DNA of 64,000 nucleotides from Lyophyllum atratum (Eukaryota; Basidiomycota; Agaricomycetes; Agaricales; Lyophyllaceae), in NCBI GenBank assembly GCA_014905825.1, contig JACGCN010000015.1:1116001-1180000 (forward strand), given 5' to 3'. The notes under the pieces are model-generated. The model was not told the origin of the DNA. It made no database searches and saw only the letters and a program-made list of their open reading frames with translations. Position numbers and translations under genes: made by a program. This document shows, piece after piece, positions 46,922 to 59,106 of the stretch. Position 1 is the stretch's first letter, and every line of letters begins with the position of its first letter.

Positions 46922-49900
46922 CTCTGTCCAGAAAGTGTTGAATTTTGTAATGGGCGCCTCCGGACCTTTTCTTTTTCTTTGAATGCAGTGTGCAGGTGTT
47001 CATCTGGAGTTTGTTGATTTCGACGACGCCGACTCATGTGGATAGATCATCACCAGGGACCGGCGCTCGATATGGCCTCTCCTTCATGCATTTTCCAAGT
47101 CCAGTCCGTCTCGTTTTGCTCTCATGAGCGGATCGATCATCTAATTCTCTTCTCCAGCCTCGATCATCTTACTCTCTCGTCCTACCACGCTCGTCTTGAC
47201 AGCTGAATCCTTGCAAATCTCAGGCTGCATATCATCAACCCCGACGACGATCTTTTTCGCCTCCGTACACCCGGCCGCATTGTGTCCCTTTTACACACCA
47301 AATGAACTTGAAGGCGAATATTTATCTCAGGTAGTCCCGTGGTAGGCGCTCACACCCTTTGATCTCTGGGCCCTTTGACGCCCAGATGGTCCTGGGCAAG
47401 CTGGGGTGGAGGTGCGAATGTGTCCAAGAGAGTCACGGCGAGCTCGCGGCGGAGGCCGAGCACAGACCCTAGCTCTCTATCGAAATTCACTGGATATCCA
47501 GGTCTCTTGCAAGTCCCCACTGGAACAGGCGCTAGTAGCTATCCAGCGGAACGTTATATCGCAGCATACGGTAACGGAGACTCGACCCGATGCTCAATTT
47601 CATTCTGTCCGCCGCTCCATACCTTTTCCCACTAGTTCCGCGAGGGGTCTATGATTCTCAGCATTTATATCATCTTCTCCGACCTCGACCATCGTACCAC
47701 CTCATATGCATCCCGCGAATTTCGCCTCGATACTTGGATTCTTCGAGGGGCATATCATCGTGATCAATCAAGGCTTCATCCATGTACAGACCCAAATCAC
47801 CAAGATGATCCAACTTGCATGTTGGAAGCTAAGAACGGGGAGATTTCTCGCTCCTCCCGCCACCTCGAGTCAGACCTTGATCTTCTTCGCCTCCGTACAC
47901 CCAACTGCATTGTGTCCCTTCTGCACGTGAAAGCATTCGATAGTGCCTGGTATTCGGGCTCGAACATTCCGCTCACCTTGTCCACGAATTTGCAGCCATC
48001 GGAGGGGCTTCGCACACGCATGGGCTTTCCCGTCGTCCGGCACCCTTGTACATTTGGCTACATGGGCGGATACCGGCTCTATCCCGAGAAAAAGGATAAA
48101 CGCGCTCACACCCGGCGGTCTTGGAGACCTTCGGCCCTTTGACGCGCATATGGTCCAAGACGTCCTTCTTACTCTGTATTGGAGATACGGGTTCGGATTA
48201 TTCCCGTTGTTGACAAAGATGACGATTTCTGCTCATATAAGTCGTGTCCACTGCCGTTTAGAGACTTTCCCTAGCTCCATCGTTCACTGGGGAGGGTGAT
48301 GCTGTTGGTGCCCGACGTGCCTGCAGTTAAGCTAGGTTAATTGAGATAGAGCTGGAGATGGATGGGTGACACGCCACTTTGCAGGCCAGTTATCGGATTA
48401 GATCTTGAGATTACTCTTATCGACAAAGTTTGTCCATGTTGCTTGACGGCGTCAAGTCTTGATCTCCCTCATACTCATACCTACCCATTCGCGTCGACCC
48501 ATCGAGGTCTGCCATCGCCACAACTTGACCCTCAGGTATATTTCTACTCATTCGTACGAGCTTGACAACGACCCACAAACTTTTGGAATGTCGATATGAT
48601 GGGGATACATTGGGGAGAGGTGGTAACAGGGATATCCGCGCCGGCGCCAAGGTCCATGCTGAACAAGGAGAAAATGTGCGAGGGTCCCAGCTCGAGCTCA
48701 GTTTCTGTGGATGCTGAATTTTGCAACGATTTGACAGAGGGGGCGGGTCCGCATACTCGTGAGTCATGAATTTCAGGTTGGAATTGGTCATGATGTGCTC
48801 AAGGCCTTCGTGGTTCAGAGTCCAGACACAACGACCGATCTTGGATGTCTGGGACCACTGGGAAGTCTACCAATCAAATGATCCTGTGCAATTGTCAGAG
48901 ACTAAACAGGCACATGGAGGGCTTCTGTAAAGGAGAGAGTCGTGTCCACAGCGCCCATGTCGGAAGTGAGGCGTTTGTCATACAATCTCATGGTCGAAGC
49001 TTCTCATACTTTGACCAAACTAGAAAGCATAACTATGCGGGAAACGGTACATGAACGTGGCCGTCAAGCATGCCCGAGAGGATCGGAAGCGGAAAGAGTA
49101 TCGATGGACCCCGTATGCGCCATTCACATACTACTTCTTTGGCAGGTTGCTCAACTGGCTTGCGCAAAACAGGGTTCGCACTGAATTCACGGATCCGTGA
49201 TACTTTGAAGTCGACACGAGTCGTAATCCGAGGGTGCCATCTGTGAACTGTGCGACGGAACTGCTAGAGCGCGGTACGTACCTATCTCTCGCTGTCAATC
49301 ACCTCCCTCTCTGAGCCACGGCCACAGGGTGGACACGCATCTGACCTGGTCTCGAAAAAAGGCTCATGGGCATAGCAATACGCTTCGCTCGTGGACGCGA
49401 GGCGTTCTCGAAAGTTCGGAAACAAACCTTGCAGTGTCTATATAAGACTTACCCGAAGACTCTCGGAACCGTGGCTGTGAATCGACTGACCAGCGTTGTC
49501 CAAGATTTTGCATTCTCTACTTTCGATCGTGTCATCGTGGCGGATGATAACGCTTCGATCAACGTAGCAGAGCTTCGGTCCGACTATGGACATCCTATCT
49601 AGCCTCATCAACCATTGCGAATGTACATCCTCAGAGAGCCCCTCAGCCTGATGCATCTAACCTTGACGAGGGTTATCGTCTTTTGACCTTCCGCTTCCAC
49701 GTCACTACCCATGCTATGGTGAGCCATTCTATCCTCACCTCGTTCGTTTTCATGTCGCGCCAGAGTTCCACTGTTATGGCGCCGAATCCTATGGGCGTAA
49801 TGGAGCGACGGAGCGTTCCACCCCCGTCAACGCAAATTGTCAGACTTCCTTCCGTCCCTCCGCCAACCCTTCGTCGGGCGCCCTTTCGTCAAACTTTTGG

Positions 49901-50497
49901 TGGTAACGAGGGGTGGTGCATGACGACCCATTTCAGCTGGAACCTACTTAGTACCCCCCAGTCTCTGGCCATTACTCGCTTTCACTCGAAGCCGATGTCA
50001 TAAGACGTCGGTGTTTCTCATTCACCGATGACAAATCAGTACAGCTCCATCGCTGTGGAACGATTGATATAAGAAACTTCCACCCCCTCGACGTGTTCCG
50101 TCCTGCGCGAAAACCTTAAGATGCACCTGAGTACTAATCTGGAAACATTTTAAGAATTTCTGCCTGTTTTAACGTGTACTTCCAGCTGTCGCTTCTCGAC
50201 GTGTGCGAATCACGGAGAATATTAGGGTAAAGCACAGCCACGGTTCAACCCCTTTCACAACATCGCTGCTCATCAAAGCATTGCGATAGTCTTGGCAGGG
50301 GATTTGTGACGAACGGGGCCTAGCCTCCAGCCCCCACATCCGAACGATCAAATTTATCTCATCGCAAGTGATCTCGGCATCCCGTGTATGGCCGCACACG
50401 TCAATTTAGCATTTCGCGTTCCTGCGCGCCCAACCATGACTTATAAGTCACTTCAAACACCCCGTCTCTTCTTCAAAAGTGAGACTCCACTATAGAC
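46922..50497. other. Long stretch without a supported gene; decayed duplicated fragments
   Basis: Two diverged partial copies of one sequence lie at about 47215-47400 and 47861-48162. They share the stretch coding DDLFRLRTPGRIVSLLH versus DLDLLRLRTPNCIVSLLH and a tail around GGCCCTTTGACGC; the first lacks about 90 bp inside. The second is in an open frame (47651-48142) with no known domain. Other frames (48417-48791 minus, 49366-49602 plus, 49683-50003 plus) have no motif. Probably gene relics. Confidence 0.4.
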
Positions 50498-51986
50498 ATG
50501 ACGCCCGACGAACGTGCGATTCTTCACCGCAAAGGCCTCGTGTTTCTGTATAACCTAGAGAATACCATAACAGTCACGGTATTCTATGGTACGTCACCCC
50601 GTTTGCGACCGTCTTCGATCTCTGAAGTTGATAAGTATGTTTACCAGGGATGTTCACATTGCTTTTCGCCATCTCGACGTTTACGCTTATGTTCGTCCCT
50701 TACTTCCTTTCCCTTGAAATTAGTCTCACATGCGGCGGCAGCCAACGGGGCTTGAAAAGCAGAGCCACTCAAGTAATGCTTGTCACCACAGTTCTAAGTT
50801 TTCTCCTCTCGACCTCACGTTGGATCGTTTTCGTGACATTCTACGCCATGCAAATCAAGGGTATCTTGATAGATTCAGCCGGAGTGTTGAATCAGGATAC
50901 ATTGAATCGTGTCGTTGAACAAGGGGCTCCAATCAGATTGACTGTCCAGAAGTGGGAACCGCATCTAGTGGTGTGTACTCTCTATTCCATATTTCCGGCC
51001 TCGATATTGACAGGCAATTTTCACTTCTCAGACGATCATCAGTGATGGGGTAGTGATCTGGAGGACGTGGGTACTGTTCCCAGATCAAATATGGGTCAAA
51101 CTTGCGACGTTGGCTCTCTTTTTCGGGACCGTAAGTACGTGCTCGTAACTGAATGTCGCCGCCGTTGTTGAATTCCGTCACTCTCCCCTTAGGCACGGCA
51201 TTGGGATACCAAGTTACGGATACAGTCGCGACTGTCCCGCTCTTCGAAGCATCCTTGGCTCTTTCGTTGGTCACAAACGCTGTCTCCACCATCCTGATCC
51301 TTTACCGACTTTGGTAAGAACATGCAAACTAATAACATGTCCATCCCTCGTTGCTAATTCGTCCTATGTAGGGCCCATCTGCGATCTTGGAGAGACGCGG
51401 GCCTCCAGCGGAAGTTGACATCGCCTGTTTCGAAGGTCATGCTCGTGCTCGTGGAATCCGGTTTGGTCTACTGTACGATCCAGGTCCGTCATATATGTCA
51501 TTAACAAGCTCTCCGTATTAACTCTAACATGTCCACAGGCACTCAGTCTAGCTCTTTTTCTTGCACCATTCAAGCCCTACTCGCCAGCAGACATTGCATA
51601 CAATTTTATCACTCAAATGGCAGATGTCCTCACTGTATGTCTCCGTCTGTTCTTTCTCAGCGCCGACTGATGACTTTCCGCAGGCAATGTATCCATCGAT
51701 TATTGTAGTTCTTGTCGCTTCACAGCGCTCCATGGTCGAAGTGTTCGAGTTTACCACCGAGTTCAAGAACAACGCCGCCGATCGCGATCCAGAAAAGATG
51801 GTACCGGGCCCGGAATTGTTGGGCCATCTTGACATGTCTGAACTCAGAACAGAGGACAACTCAACGACACTCCATGCCCAAGCCTCTAGAACTATCTCCA
51901 ACGTGTCCAATAATCCCTACGGTTCCGCAAAACCGATCGCTGGATTAAGCAGCCGACGAAAAGCATTCATGACACGTCAGAACTAG
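50498..51986 (+). CDS. Polytopic membrane protein, paralogue 2
   Basis: Starts MTPDERAILHRKGLVFLYN (50498), parallel to MTPEERLLVHGVGLTLINN of the gene at 17944. Exon 1 ends about 50588. Later exons encode MFTLLFAISTFTLMF, VMLVTTVLSFLLSTSRWIVF, the pair-conserved GILIDSAGVLNQDTLN, SDGVVIWRTWVLF, SLALSLVTNAVSTILILYRLW, VMLVLVESGLVYCTIQALSL, and last MYPSIIVVLVASQRSMVE, then a polar tail ending at 51986. About seven spans. Introns fall at similar sites in both copies. A TATAAG lies at about 50443. Fungal membrane protein of unknown function. Confidence 0.7.
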
Positions 51987-52689
51987 TGACAAATGGCTAC
52001 AGTGCGCATTGATCGCCCTTCCTGCTTCGTCACAATCAATCCTCGCGTTCTAGGCCATATATCCATGCACCGTCGTTGTCCCTGTCAGCGAACAAAAATC
52101 TATCGCCGAAACATTTGGTTTCGGTACGGAGCTCAGGAAACATGGCGTCGGCGATGCAGATCATCTTCCCGGATGTCCTGAGGCGTCTTCTCATCCCACA
52201 TCACGCAACGCCCGCTCATCTACTCCCACTGAAAGAAGTGTCGTCTACGGACCTTGGAAATGATTCGGGCACGGAAGATAATGGGCTAGGGCACAAACGA
52301 GGTGGAACTGGCGATGAGACGGTGGAAGAGATTTAGCAGCCCTCCGACGAGTTCAATTTATCGGGAGAATGTGAGGCGGACTACCTAGCCAATGCATATG
52401 ACGAAAAGAACAGACCTTTTCCCTTGGGTAGCTTCGCGAATGCGGCTGTAGCAAGGCTGTATCGATGTATGGTTGTTCAGAATCTGAGCTGCGCAGGACC
52501 CGGGAAATTATGTCGTGATCATCCACCTCCTCTGTGTCTCCTCGCAGGCTCGCACAGCCTTGTTCTCTGTCCTGTGTGCTGTCGGGGTTACATGATGGTT
52601 GACGCACGCTCTGCCGTCGTCCGCTGTGGACCCTGACATGTTGGAGGCAGGGAAGATCTTACATCATCATCCATGACGCGTCGCGTGTT
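51987..52689. other. Intergenic, no supported gene
   Basis: Short overlapping frames (52076-52336, 52353-52607 minus, 52424-52636) with no motif. Confidence 0.35.
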
Positions 52690-54090
52690 TACCCTCCTCC
52701 CATCATCGTCGATCTAGAGAAACACCGTTTCAGCTATGCTCAGGACTTGACAACAATCAAGGTGGCGACGAAAGGCGCTGCCTACAGCCTATGCATCTGC
52801 TTGGACTTCCCCATCCGCAACGTTCTCGGGGTTCATAAGAAGTACTGTACGAGACTCGGAGCTTAAAGTGCGACGAAACAGCTACCCTTTGTTATCACGA
52901 TGTCTCCTTGCCGGATGCTCAACATGTAAGTCGTCAATTTTTACTACACTCTTCTAATCACTAAACCCCATTGCCAATTTAGATTCATTTGCGGGATTCA
53001 CATTTCTCAGGCGCTTGTCCTTAAGGCCCCCCAATCTCCTGTATTGCTCGGTGACACGCTGAGAATCATCTGGCACTCGGAGCCTGGCGACCCACCGTTC
53101 TTCGATTTGAATGCCCTCTGCGGTGGCGTCGATCCACTTCCGCTCGTTCAAGCGAGCACTAATAGCAGCCAGGCCGATGTCACCATAGACGCCGACAAAA
53201 TACACTTCATGTCCAACAATTCTTCGTGAGTAATTCTTGCAATTCTGCCAACATTATTCTCAGTCGATTTCAGGGTGTCGTGCGTTCTCCGTGCGCTTAA
53301 TGTCACGTAAGAGCAGTCTATCGAGATCTCTCTTCATTATTGACCATCGAATATGAAGCGACGGCGCAGTACTTTCAACAAGCCCACCGTTCGATGTGAT
53401 AAGCATAGTTTTAAATGCAACCCAGCCATTGACGTCGACAAGTTTACCTCCCGTGCCTACATCTCTTCCAGGGACGCTTCCAGGTTTAAACTTTATCACC
53501 GTGAGCTATCGAACTCAATGACTCACTTATTTTCTTCACGAATGCTTATCCACTCGTTCGGTAGTCACAGACAGGAGCGCCGCCAACGGAAACCGTCGTA
53601 ACTGAGCCTACTACCAGCGCAAAGGACTTAGGGACAACTCAAGCAACGCATTCACTTTCTACGAACATACCTGAAACACCCGCTACTACGACCCAGGCCG
53701 TTCTTCCGAGCAGCGATACGTTCACGCCATCTTCTTCGACTACGCAGGCTCCATCCGAATCCCCGAATGATTCAAGGAGTAACAGTGGATCGATAGGTGT
53801 CGGCGTAAGACACATAACTTTCCTGGTGACCCTCTCCGCAGTCCTACTACTGCTCTTGAACGTTTGAGAGTCATGAGACGACGGTATATTCTTGCGTTAA
53901 ACTCCGAGATTATCGTACTCACTATCCATAGAAATGGATTGGCTGGGCCCCATGATGCTTGCGAAACTCACAGAACCCCTGGATCCTAGCTTGTTTGACG
54001 ACACACAAGGAGAACATACTCTCTAGCCTAGACGCCTACATCAGACGAGGACGGCTGTGCCTACAAAGCCGTGAAATCGGGCATTCGCTG
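52690..54090. repeat. Inverted duplication, right arm (partner 28515-29925)
   Basis: Reverse-orientation counterpart of the left arm, covering the second GPI-type gene and both flanks. The similarity runs from GAAACACCGTTTCAGC (about 52721, matching the complement of GCTGAAACGG-like sequence at 29885-29905) to the TTGTTTGACGAC region at 53990. Confidence 0.7.
52900..53867 (+). pseudogene. Secreted Ser/Thr-rich protein with GPI-type ends, copy 2 (probable nonsense)
   Basis: ATG 52900 (MSPCRMLN), intron, then VLKAPQSPVLLGDTLRIIWH, EPGDPPFFDLNALCGG and NSSQADVTIDADKI, parallel to copy 1. The Ser/Thr/Pro-rich C-terminal part (TPSSSTTQAPSESPND) and hydrophobic tail (FLVTLSAVLLLLLNV, stop 53867) are also conserved. 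In the frame that stays open in copy 1 (FSVRxMSR...), copy 2 has TGA at 53354-53356 where copy 1 has TGC (Cys). If that frame is the true one, copy 2 is cut short and loses its anchor signal. Splicing could change this, so the pseudogene call is provisional. Confidence 0.5.
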
Positions 54091-54259
54091 CGTATAGGTA
54101 TCGTCAATTGAACCTATGTCCTGGCACAGCGGAATTTACCAAGGGATTCGCGTGGTGCTCCCCTTCGGATTGCTGGATCGGGGCCGCTAGAAACGTACCA
54201 GAGCGGAGGTTTGGAGAAAGCCGATGTAGAATAGATGCCTCATCGTGTTCAGTTGACAG

Positions 54260-54989
54260 TCATCTCGAGACTTCAATGCAGCCGTGCGTCCAGATTGAGG
54301 ATGAATCCCGACGTGGTGACCAAATGTTCGATGATGTCAGCTTGGCATATCTTGTCAATGCATGGAGTACGATTACGTTCTCTGTGCCACCAGCGAGATC
54401 CAACAAGGCAGCCGCCGGCGAAAGAATATACGTACCTATAACTGAGCGACGGTTATCGTCCATGTTTGGGATCAAGGTTGGATCAAGGAACAAACGCAGC
54501 TTTGTCGTTGTTGCACACAGCGACCAAATCGCCACGTGGCCTCTCTCTGTTTTGCATTTCTTCGTCGTCGTCGCTAGCCCCATGCTAACGCCTCAGGATG
54601 GCTGCTGGTCCATGATACGGCACGGCCTTGCATTTTGGTACACTTACCATATTATGGATCGTGGATACCGCGCCCGTCAAGATGGACTCCATCCCGCCTA
54701 ACTCTTGAAGCAACTGGCTTAGAGTGGTCAACGGTGCGTACTTCAATATTCTACCTTCGGCTCATGCCAACCTAACAAAATGAGCAGTCACGGCCTCTCC
54801 TTTAGACTTGGGATCCGCTACAGGGCACACGGCATACTCATTTCCTGCTAAACTTCCGAGCTCGCAGCTCCTCGATAGGCCCTGTTCACCTCTGAACTCG
54901 ACTGGGGTGTCCCAGCGGGATTCTAGCGGTGCTTTGGTAGATCCTTGTTTGCCTCGCCAATCCGATGCTTTTGTTCTTTGGGTAGCCAT
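54260..54989 (-). CDS. Hypothetical protein, possible three-exon gene
   Basis: Minus-strand ATG 54989 opens MATQRTKASDWRGKQGS...CPVADPKSKGEAVTAHF. A second block at about 54735-54650 reads LTTLSQLLQELGGMESILT, then TIHNM followed by GTAAGT. The last block is 54600-54260 (…DDNRRSVIGTYILSPAAALLDLAGG…). Splice signals are plausible but joins are inferred, and a plus-strand frame (54108-54701) covers the same DNA. No domain recognised. Confidence 0.3.
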
Positions 54990-54999
54990 TGTAAACCCG

Positions 55000-55876
55000 G
55001 CTTTGCGGGGCGAGGCGGAGAGGAAAACAGACCGAGCAACAAGGTGTCATTCCATCCTCTCCGACTGGCACCCCCGGTCATTATCGCACCTTACCATCGC
55101 TCGCCTCTGAGCTCCCTCTCTGCGCGCTCAAGAGCTGGTTTTGTTCGACTTATGGGTATCGACCTCGAGAAGTCCTGCTTCACAGGTATGATGGGGCCAT
55201 AACGTACGCTCTTCTCATGGGTATATTATCTCCGTCTGATCTTACTCCTTTTTCTAGCCGTGATGCACAGGACGCGCCGTAACATGTCGTTGAATGCTAG
55301 TGAGTTGACTGGCGTCCTTAACCCTCCAGTACATGCATAGAACTGATGTCGTCTTCAGTTATACATGTCTAATCTGCCTAGAAGGAAAGCATCTCGTCCT
55401 CGAGTTACATATAGGTTTTCGATGATCTACCCCAGCTTGAATTGAACTTGTCCATGTCTACTTGCGCGGGGACGACTTTGGGAAAGTCGATCGTAGTTGC
55501 GCTTGTAATACCACATCCGGAAGGCGATTCGGCACGACTTACTGTAAGTCGTCTTTCCGTTTTCTTTCTCCTCCCAGACCGCTAGCCTCACGCTTATTAG
55601 ATGTTCCGCGTATCTGAGAGGGTTCCACCGTAATGAACTGTTGATCTTCCGTGATCGGCCAGTCAGTCCAGCAGTGGCTTGGTCAATCAATCTGTGTGCG
55701 ATCTTCTGCTGCTCTGTATGCCCTCCTTTTATGCACTACTTATAGTTTCTGATATCGTCCATATCTGGGCGCCAGGCGCCTCGTTCGGAATACAGCATCG
55801 CCATTTTAAGGAACCGACTAACCAATGACTGGTGCTCTTACTTAGTCTGACGATACTCGTGATTTGTATGAGCAGG
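55000..55876. other. Intergenic, no supported gene
   Basis: A minus frame of 87 codons (55690-55427, ...RIAFRMWYYKRNYDRL...) is the best open piece but has no motif. Confidence 0.35.
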
Positions 55877-56206
55877 TCATGACTCGAAGACCTCAAAGCC
55901 ACGAACCCAAGACGGGCCTGGAACAGCGTGGATACGGTATGGTACGCCCACTTTTTTCCCTCCGTGCTCTCCCCATGGTAGCCATATCGCCCTTTTCTTT
56001 GCTTTTGGTCCAGCTCCCCGAACGCTAGCAGATGTCGGCCCCCCGTCTATATTTGACGCGCCTTCTTGGCTACACTCCGCCTTGACTTGATTCCTTGTTT
56101 GATCGTTATCTAGCCAGTTGTCCGTTTGGCACCGAAAGCTGCGACGCTTGTTCATCCTCCGCAAGATGTCTTTAAGAAGCAATTCAAATTCATTTGCTTC
56201 AGGCAC
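55877..56206 (-). CDS. Hypothetical protein, 109 aa
   Basis: Single frame from ATG 56206 (MPEANEFELLLKDILRRMNKRRSF) to the stop at 55877. An N-terminal charged helix is followed by a basic Gly/Lys segment (GPKAKKRAIWLPWGEHGGKK), ending FEVFES. Composition looks coding; no known domain. A nuclear or nucleic-acid-binding role is only a guess. Confidence 0.4.
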   Translation of the reverse strand: MPEANEFELLLKDILRRMNKRRSFRCQTDNWLDNDQTRNQVKAECSQEGASNIDGGPTSASVRGAGPKAKKRAIWLPWGEHGGKKVGVPYRIHAVPGPSWVRGFEVFES

Positions 56207-56811
56207 GTTAATTCATAAGACCCTGAAATTCGTTGTTTGTAGAACTCAAACCTGTCAATTTCGTGAATGCTTGAGCTGTGTTGATACAAAGCGGGAGGTG
56301 GTGCGTCGGCTGCCAACGTTGGAAGCTGAGCTAGTCCCTACAGGCGCTTTCTGTTGGAACTTAGGGCTGCTCTTACTTATGTGCCAGAGTGTCTGCCGCA
56401 CATCGACAAAATTAACCTTTGACACTCGGTGACCCTGAACCAGAAGAGCCGGCCGACCCTGATCAGTGTAGCGTAAGACGGCGAACATTTGACTTTAGTC
56501 ACCACCAAGCTTAAACGGGCCTTGGACGTGAATTGGCAACAAGTGTGAACCTATCTCTATGTAGAGGCAAGAGCAGAACCACCAGAACCCGTCCCATACA
56601 AGCACCACCGCGATAAGCTTGCAACTCACACATGGCGACCAAGGAAAGAAGCAAGCATGTCCGTTATAACCGTGCGTTGGCGAAGCGAAGAAGCGGTGAT
56701 CGTCAAAAAAATGTGGCGGCTCTTTGGCGACTTGCCATAACGCCGTCGCGACTAGTCCGTTCGTGGAAAGCGGCAAATAAGAGAAAATGCTTGCCAGCAC
56801 GTAGGGAGGGT

Positions 56812-56818
56812 TATAAAA
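56812..56818 (+). promoter_or_regulatory. TATA box of the hydrophobin gene
   Basis: TATAAAA in GGTTATAAAAAGTG, 77 bp upstream of the ATG at 56889, a common arrangement for strongly expressed hydrophobin genes. Confidence 0.65.
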
Positions 56819-56888
56819 AGTGAGCGAAACTAATTTGGAAAATCAGTTCAACGACTTCCACCCGTTCTACCACACTCTTTCTTTCACT

Positions 56889-57384
56889 ATGTTTGCTCGT
56901 GCCGCTGTCTTCCTCTTCGCCCTCCCTCTTCTCGCTGCGGCTACGCCTGACAGATACCCTTCCGAGCAGTGCAACACTGGGGAGATTCAGTGCTGCAACG
57001 GCACCCAGAATGTAAGCTCCTCCCTATGGTTTTGATCAGGCCGTGTTTTGACTGACGGATTTCTCGCAGCCTCTGGACCCGAATGTGGCTGAGCTCCTCG
57101 GTCTCTTGGGCGTTGTTGCGAGTGGCATCAGAGGCCAAGTCGGTCGTAAGTTCTGCGGTTTTGTGACGATTCTTTCCACTCACCCTCATGTCCTTTAATC
57201 CAGTGGACTGCAACCCTATCCAGGTCATCGGTGTTGCCGGAAACTCGTGCACTTCCCAACCCGTCTGCTGCACTGACAACAAATTCGTAAGTGCTCTACA
57301 TGTTTCTGAGGTGAAATTTGCTGAGAATGAATTCAGAATGGACTCATCGCTGTCGGCTGCACCCCGATTAACGCCAACATCTAG
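56889..57384 (+). CDS. Class I hydrophobin, 109 aa
   Basis: A small secreted amphipathic wall protein that self-assembles at air-water interfaces and coats hyphae. Four exons (56889-57011, 57070-57145, 57204-57286, 57337-57384) give exactly 110 codons including stop. Signal peptide MFARAAVFLFALPLLAAA. The eight Cys are in hydrophobin order: C (EQCNTG), CC (QCCNGT), C (LDCNPI), C (NSCTSQ), CC (VCCTDN), C (VGCTPI). The long loop between the CC pair and the third Cys (about 30 residues) and the spacing before the last Cys fit class I. Introns are 50-58 nt. Intact. Confidence 0.95.
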
Positions 57385-58780
57385 ATTTTACAACCGCGGC
57401 CTCCCCGCATAATTAGAACCATTAATTGCGCATCGTTTATACCTCAGTATTCTTGTGGACTCGGGCACGCAGATCCAAATGCATCGTCATGACAGTCAAT
57501 AAAATGCAATGACAAGTCTGGTCGAGGATAGGAGCGAAAGATATAGATTTCGGTACTTATCTGCGTGATCATGGTATCTTCGTTTCCTGGTCCCGAGATT
57601 GACATTAGAGAATAACTTGCTTCTGCATTTCTGGTCCGAATCAAAGTTGGCGTTTTATTGCTCCGATTCTTCGCAGCTCGTTTCTGTCCTCGAGTCATGT
57701 CGATACAAATTCCCTCTTTGGCATCAGCGAGTGTGCCTCTGCCGCTGAAGGTGTCAGCGGCCGCTTCCCTTATACTCACAACACGATCCATAAATACCCG
57801 CTCTTGCTTCACTGGCGGCGCTAAACCACGAAAGTGCTGTGAGATAAAGGGAAGGGGTGACGACGTTTGAAGAGATGCGGAGCAACACTGATACCCTTTG
57901 AGGTCGTGTCAGTGACCCAAACAGGGAGAGGGACGGCTCACAACCAAGATCTCGAGGTCGTTTCCGAGTCGCTTCTGACTTCGATAACTCAAGCTGCTAG
58001 GGCTTCGGTGGGTTCTGTTGATTTGGGTCTACAAAAACATTCAGACGCGTCCAAACATTGAGTAACGATCGAATGGGGGGCAAAGCAGAGAAGCAGTGGA
58101 TTGACCAGATCGTCTATCCGCCATCTGTACGTGTAAGATCTTGAGCCTTGTTGTCATCCTTGCGAGAAATAGACACAATTCTTGCTAGGCATGGGTGACG
58201 ATGACAGCCAAGCGTTCAACTAAGAGAGAATACATGGGCAAAGCAGCTGGAATATGAGGGAGTGCGGCAAGCAATGAAGCTGGTCTGGTCTTCCGTCGTC
58301 GTCGTTGCAAACAATGATATTGATCAGTGACGGTTGACCACGGACCACGTGCATCTCTTCCTCTCAACCGCCATGTCGACCACCTACATCTGTGTTTGCA
58401 TCGACTTTCAGGTACCTGGCGATTGACGTTCCAAAAGGAAGAGGTGGTTATCCAGCGATGCGTAGCGTGAAGGACGACTACTTGGTATGTCGACTCGTAT
58501 AGTCCATTATAAATTTCCGTGCTCATGGGGTCCATATAGACTTATCTCATCCCGACGGCCTTACAATGCCTCCCACATAAGCTCCCATGAGCTGCTCCTG
58601 ACGCTTTCCCGGACATCACTGTCAAAATCCGTCGAATATGCGCACCCAAAGCGCCGATGCTATATGAACGAACCCTAGACCATAATAGTTTTCGCCCCTC
58701 GAGACTTCAGTCCTCTACGTCACAGGTATGAATCATCAAAGATGTTACTTGAAACGAACTACCATATAATTTCAGAGACG
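57385..58780. other. Intergenic, no supported gene
   Basis: Several short frames on both strands (57444-57812 minus, 58185-58535 minus) without motif. Confidence 0.4.
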
Positions 58781-59012
58781 GGGGTACGTATACGATATGG
58801 GCATGAGAAAGACAGATGGGATATAGAAGATAAAGAGGATATGAGAAAAAGATATGGAGAATGGTATGAATCCTTGGGGCACATGACTGAACTGCGGGGT
58901 ACGTATACGATATGGGCATGAGAAAGAGAGATGGGATAAAGAAGATGGAAAGGATATGAGAAAAAGATATGGAGAATGGTATGAATCCTTCGGGCACAAA
59001 ACCGAACTGTTG
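58781..59012. repeat. 115-bp tandem duplication
   Basis: Two near-identical units, each starting GGGGTACGTATACGATATGG (58781 and 58896) and holding ATGAGAAAAAGATATGGAG and GGTATGAATCCTT. Purine-rich on the plus strand. Confidence 0.85.
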
Positions 59013-59106
59013 ATCTAATATATGAACCACTATAGCACCAACGGCGTCTCATCTACGAGCGAGGGTCGGGGAATGTCCTACCCTTCTTTCCCGGCGTATT
59101 CTCCAT

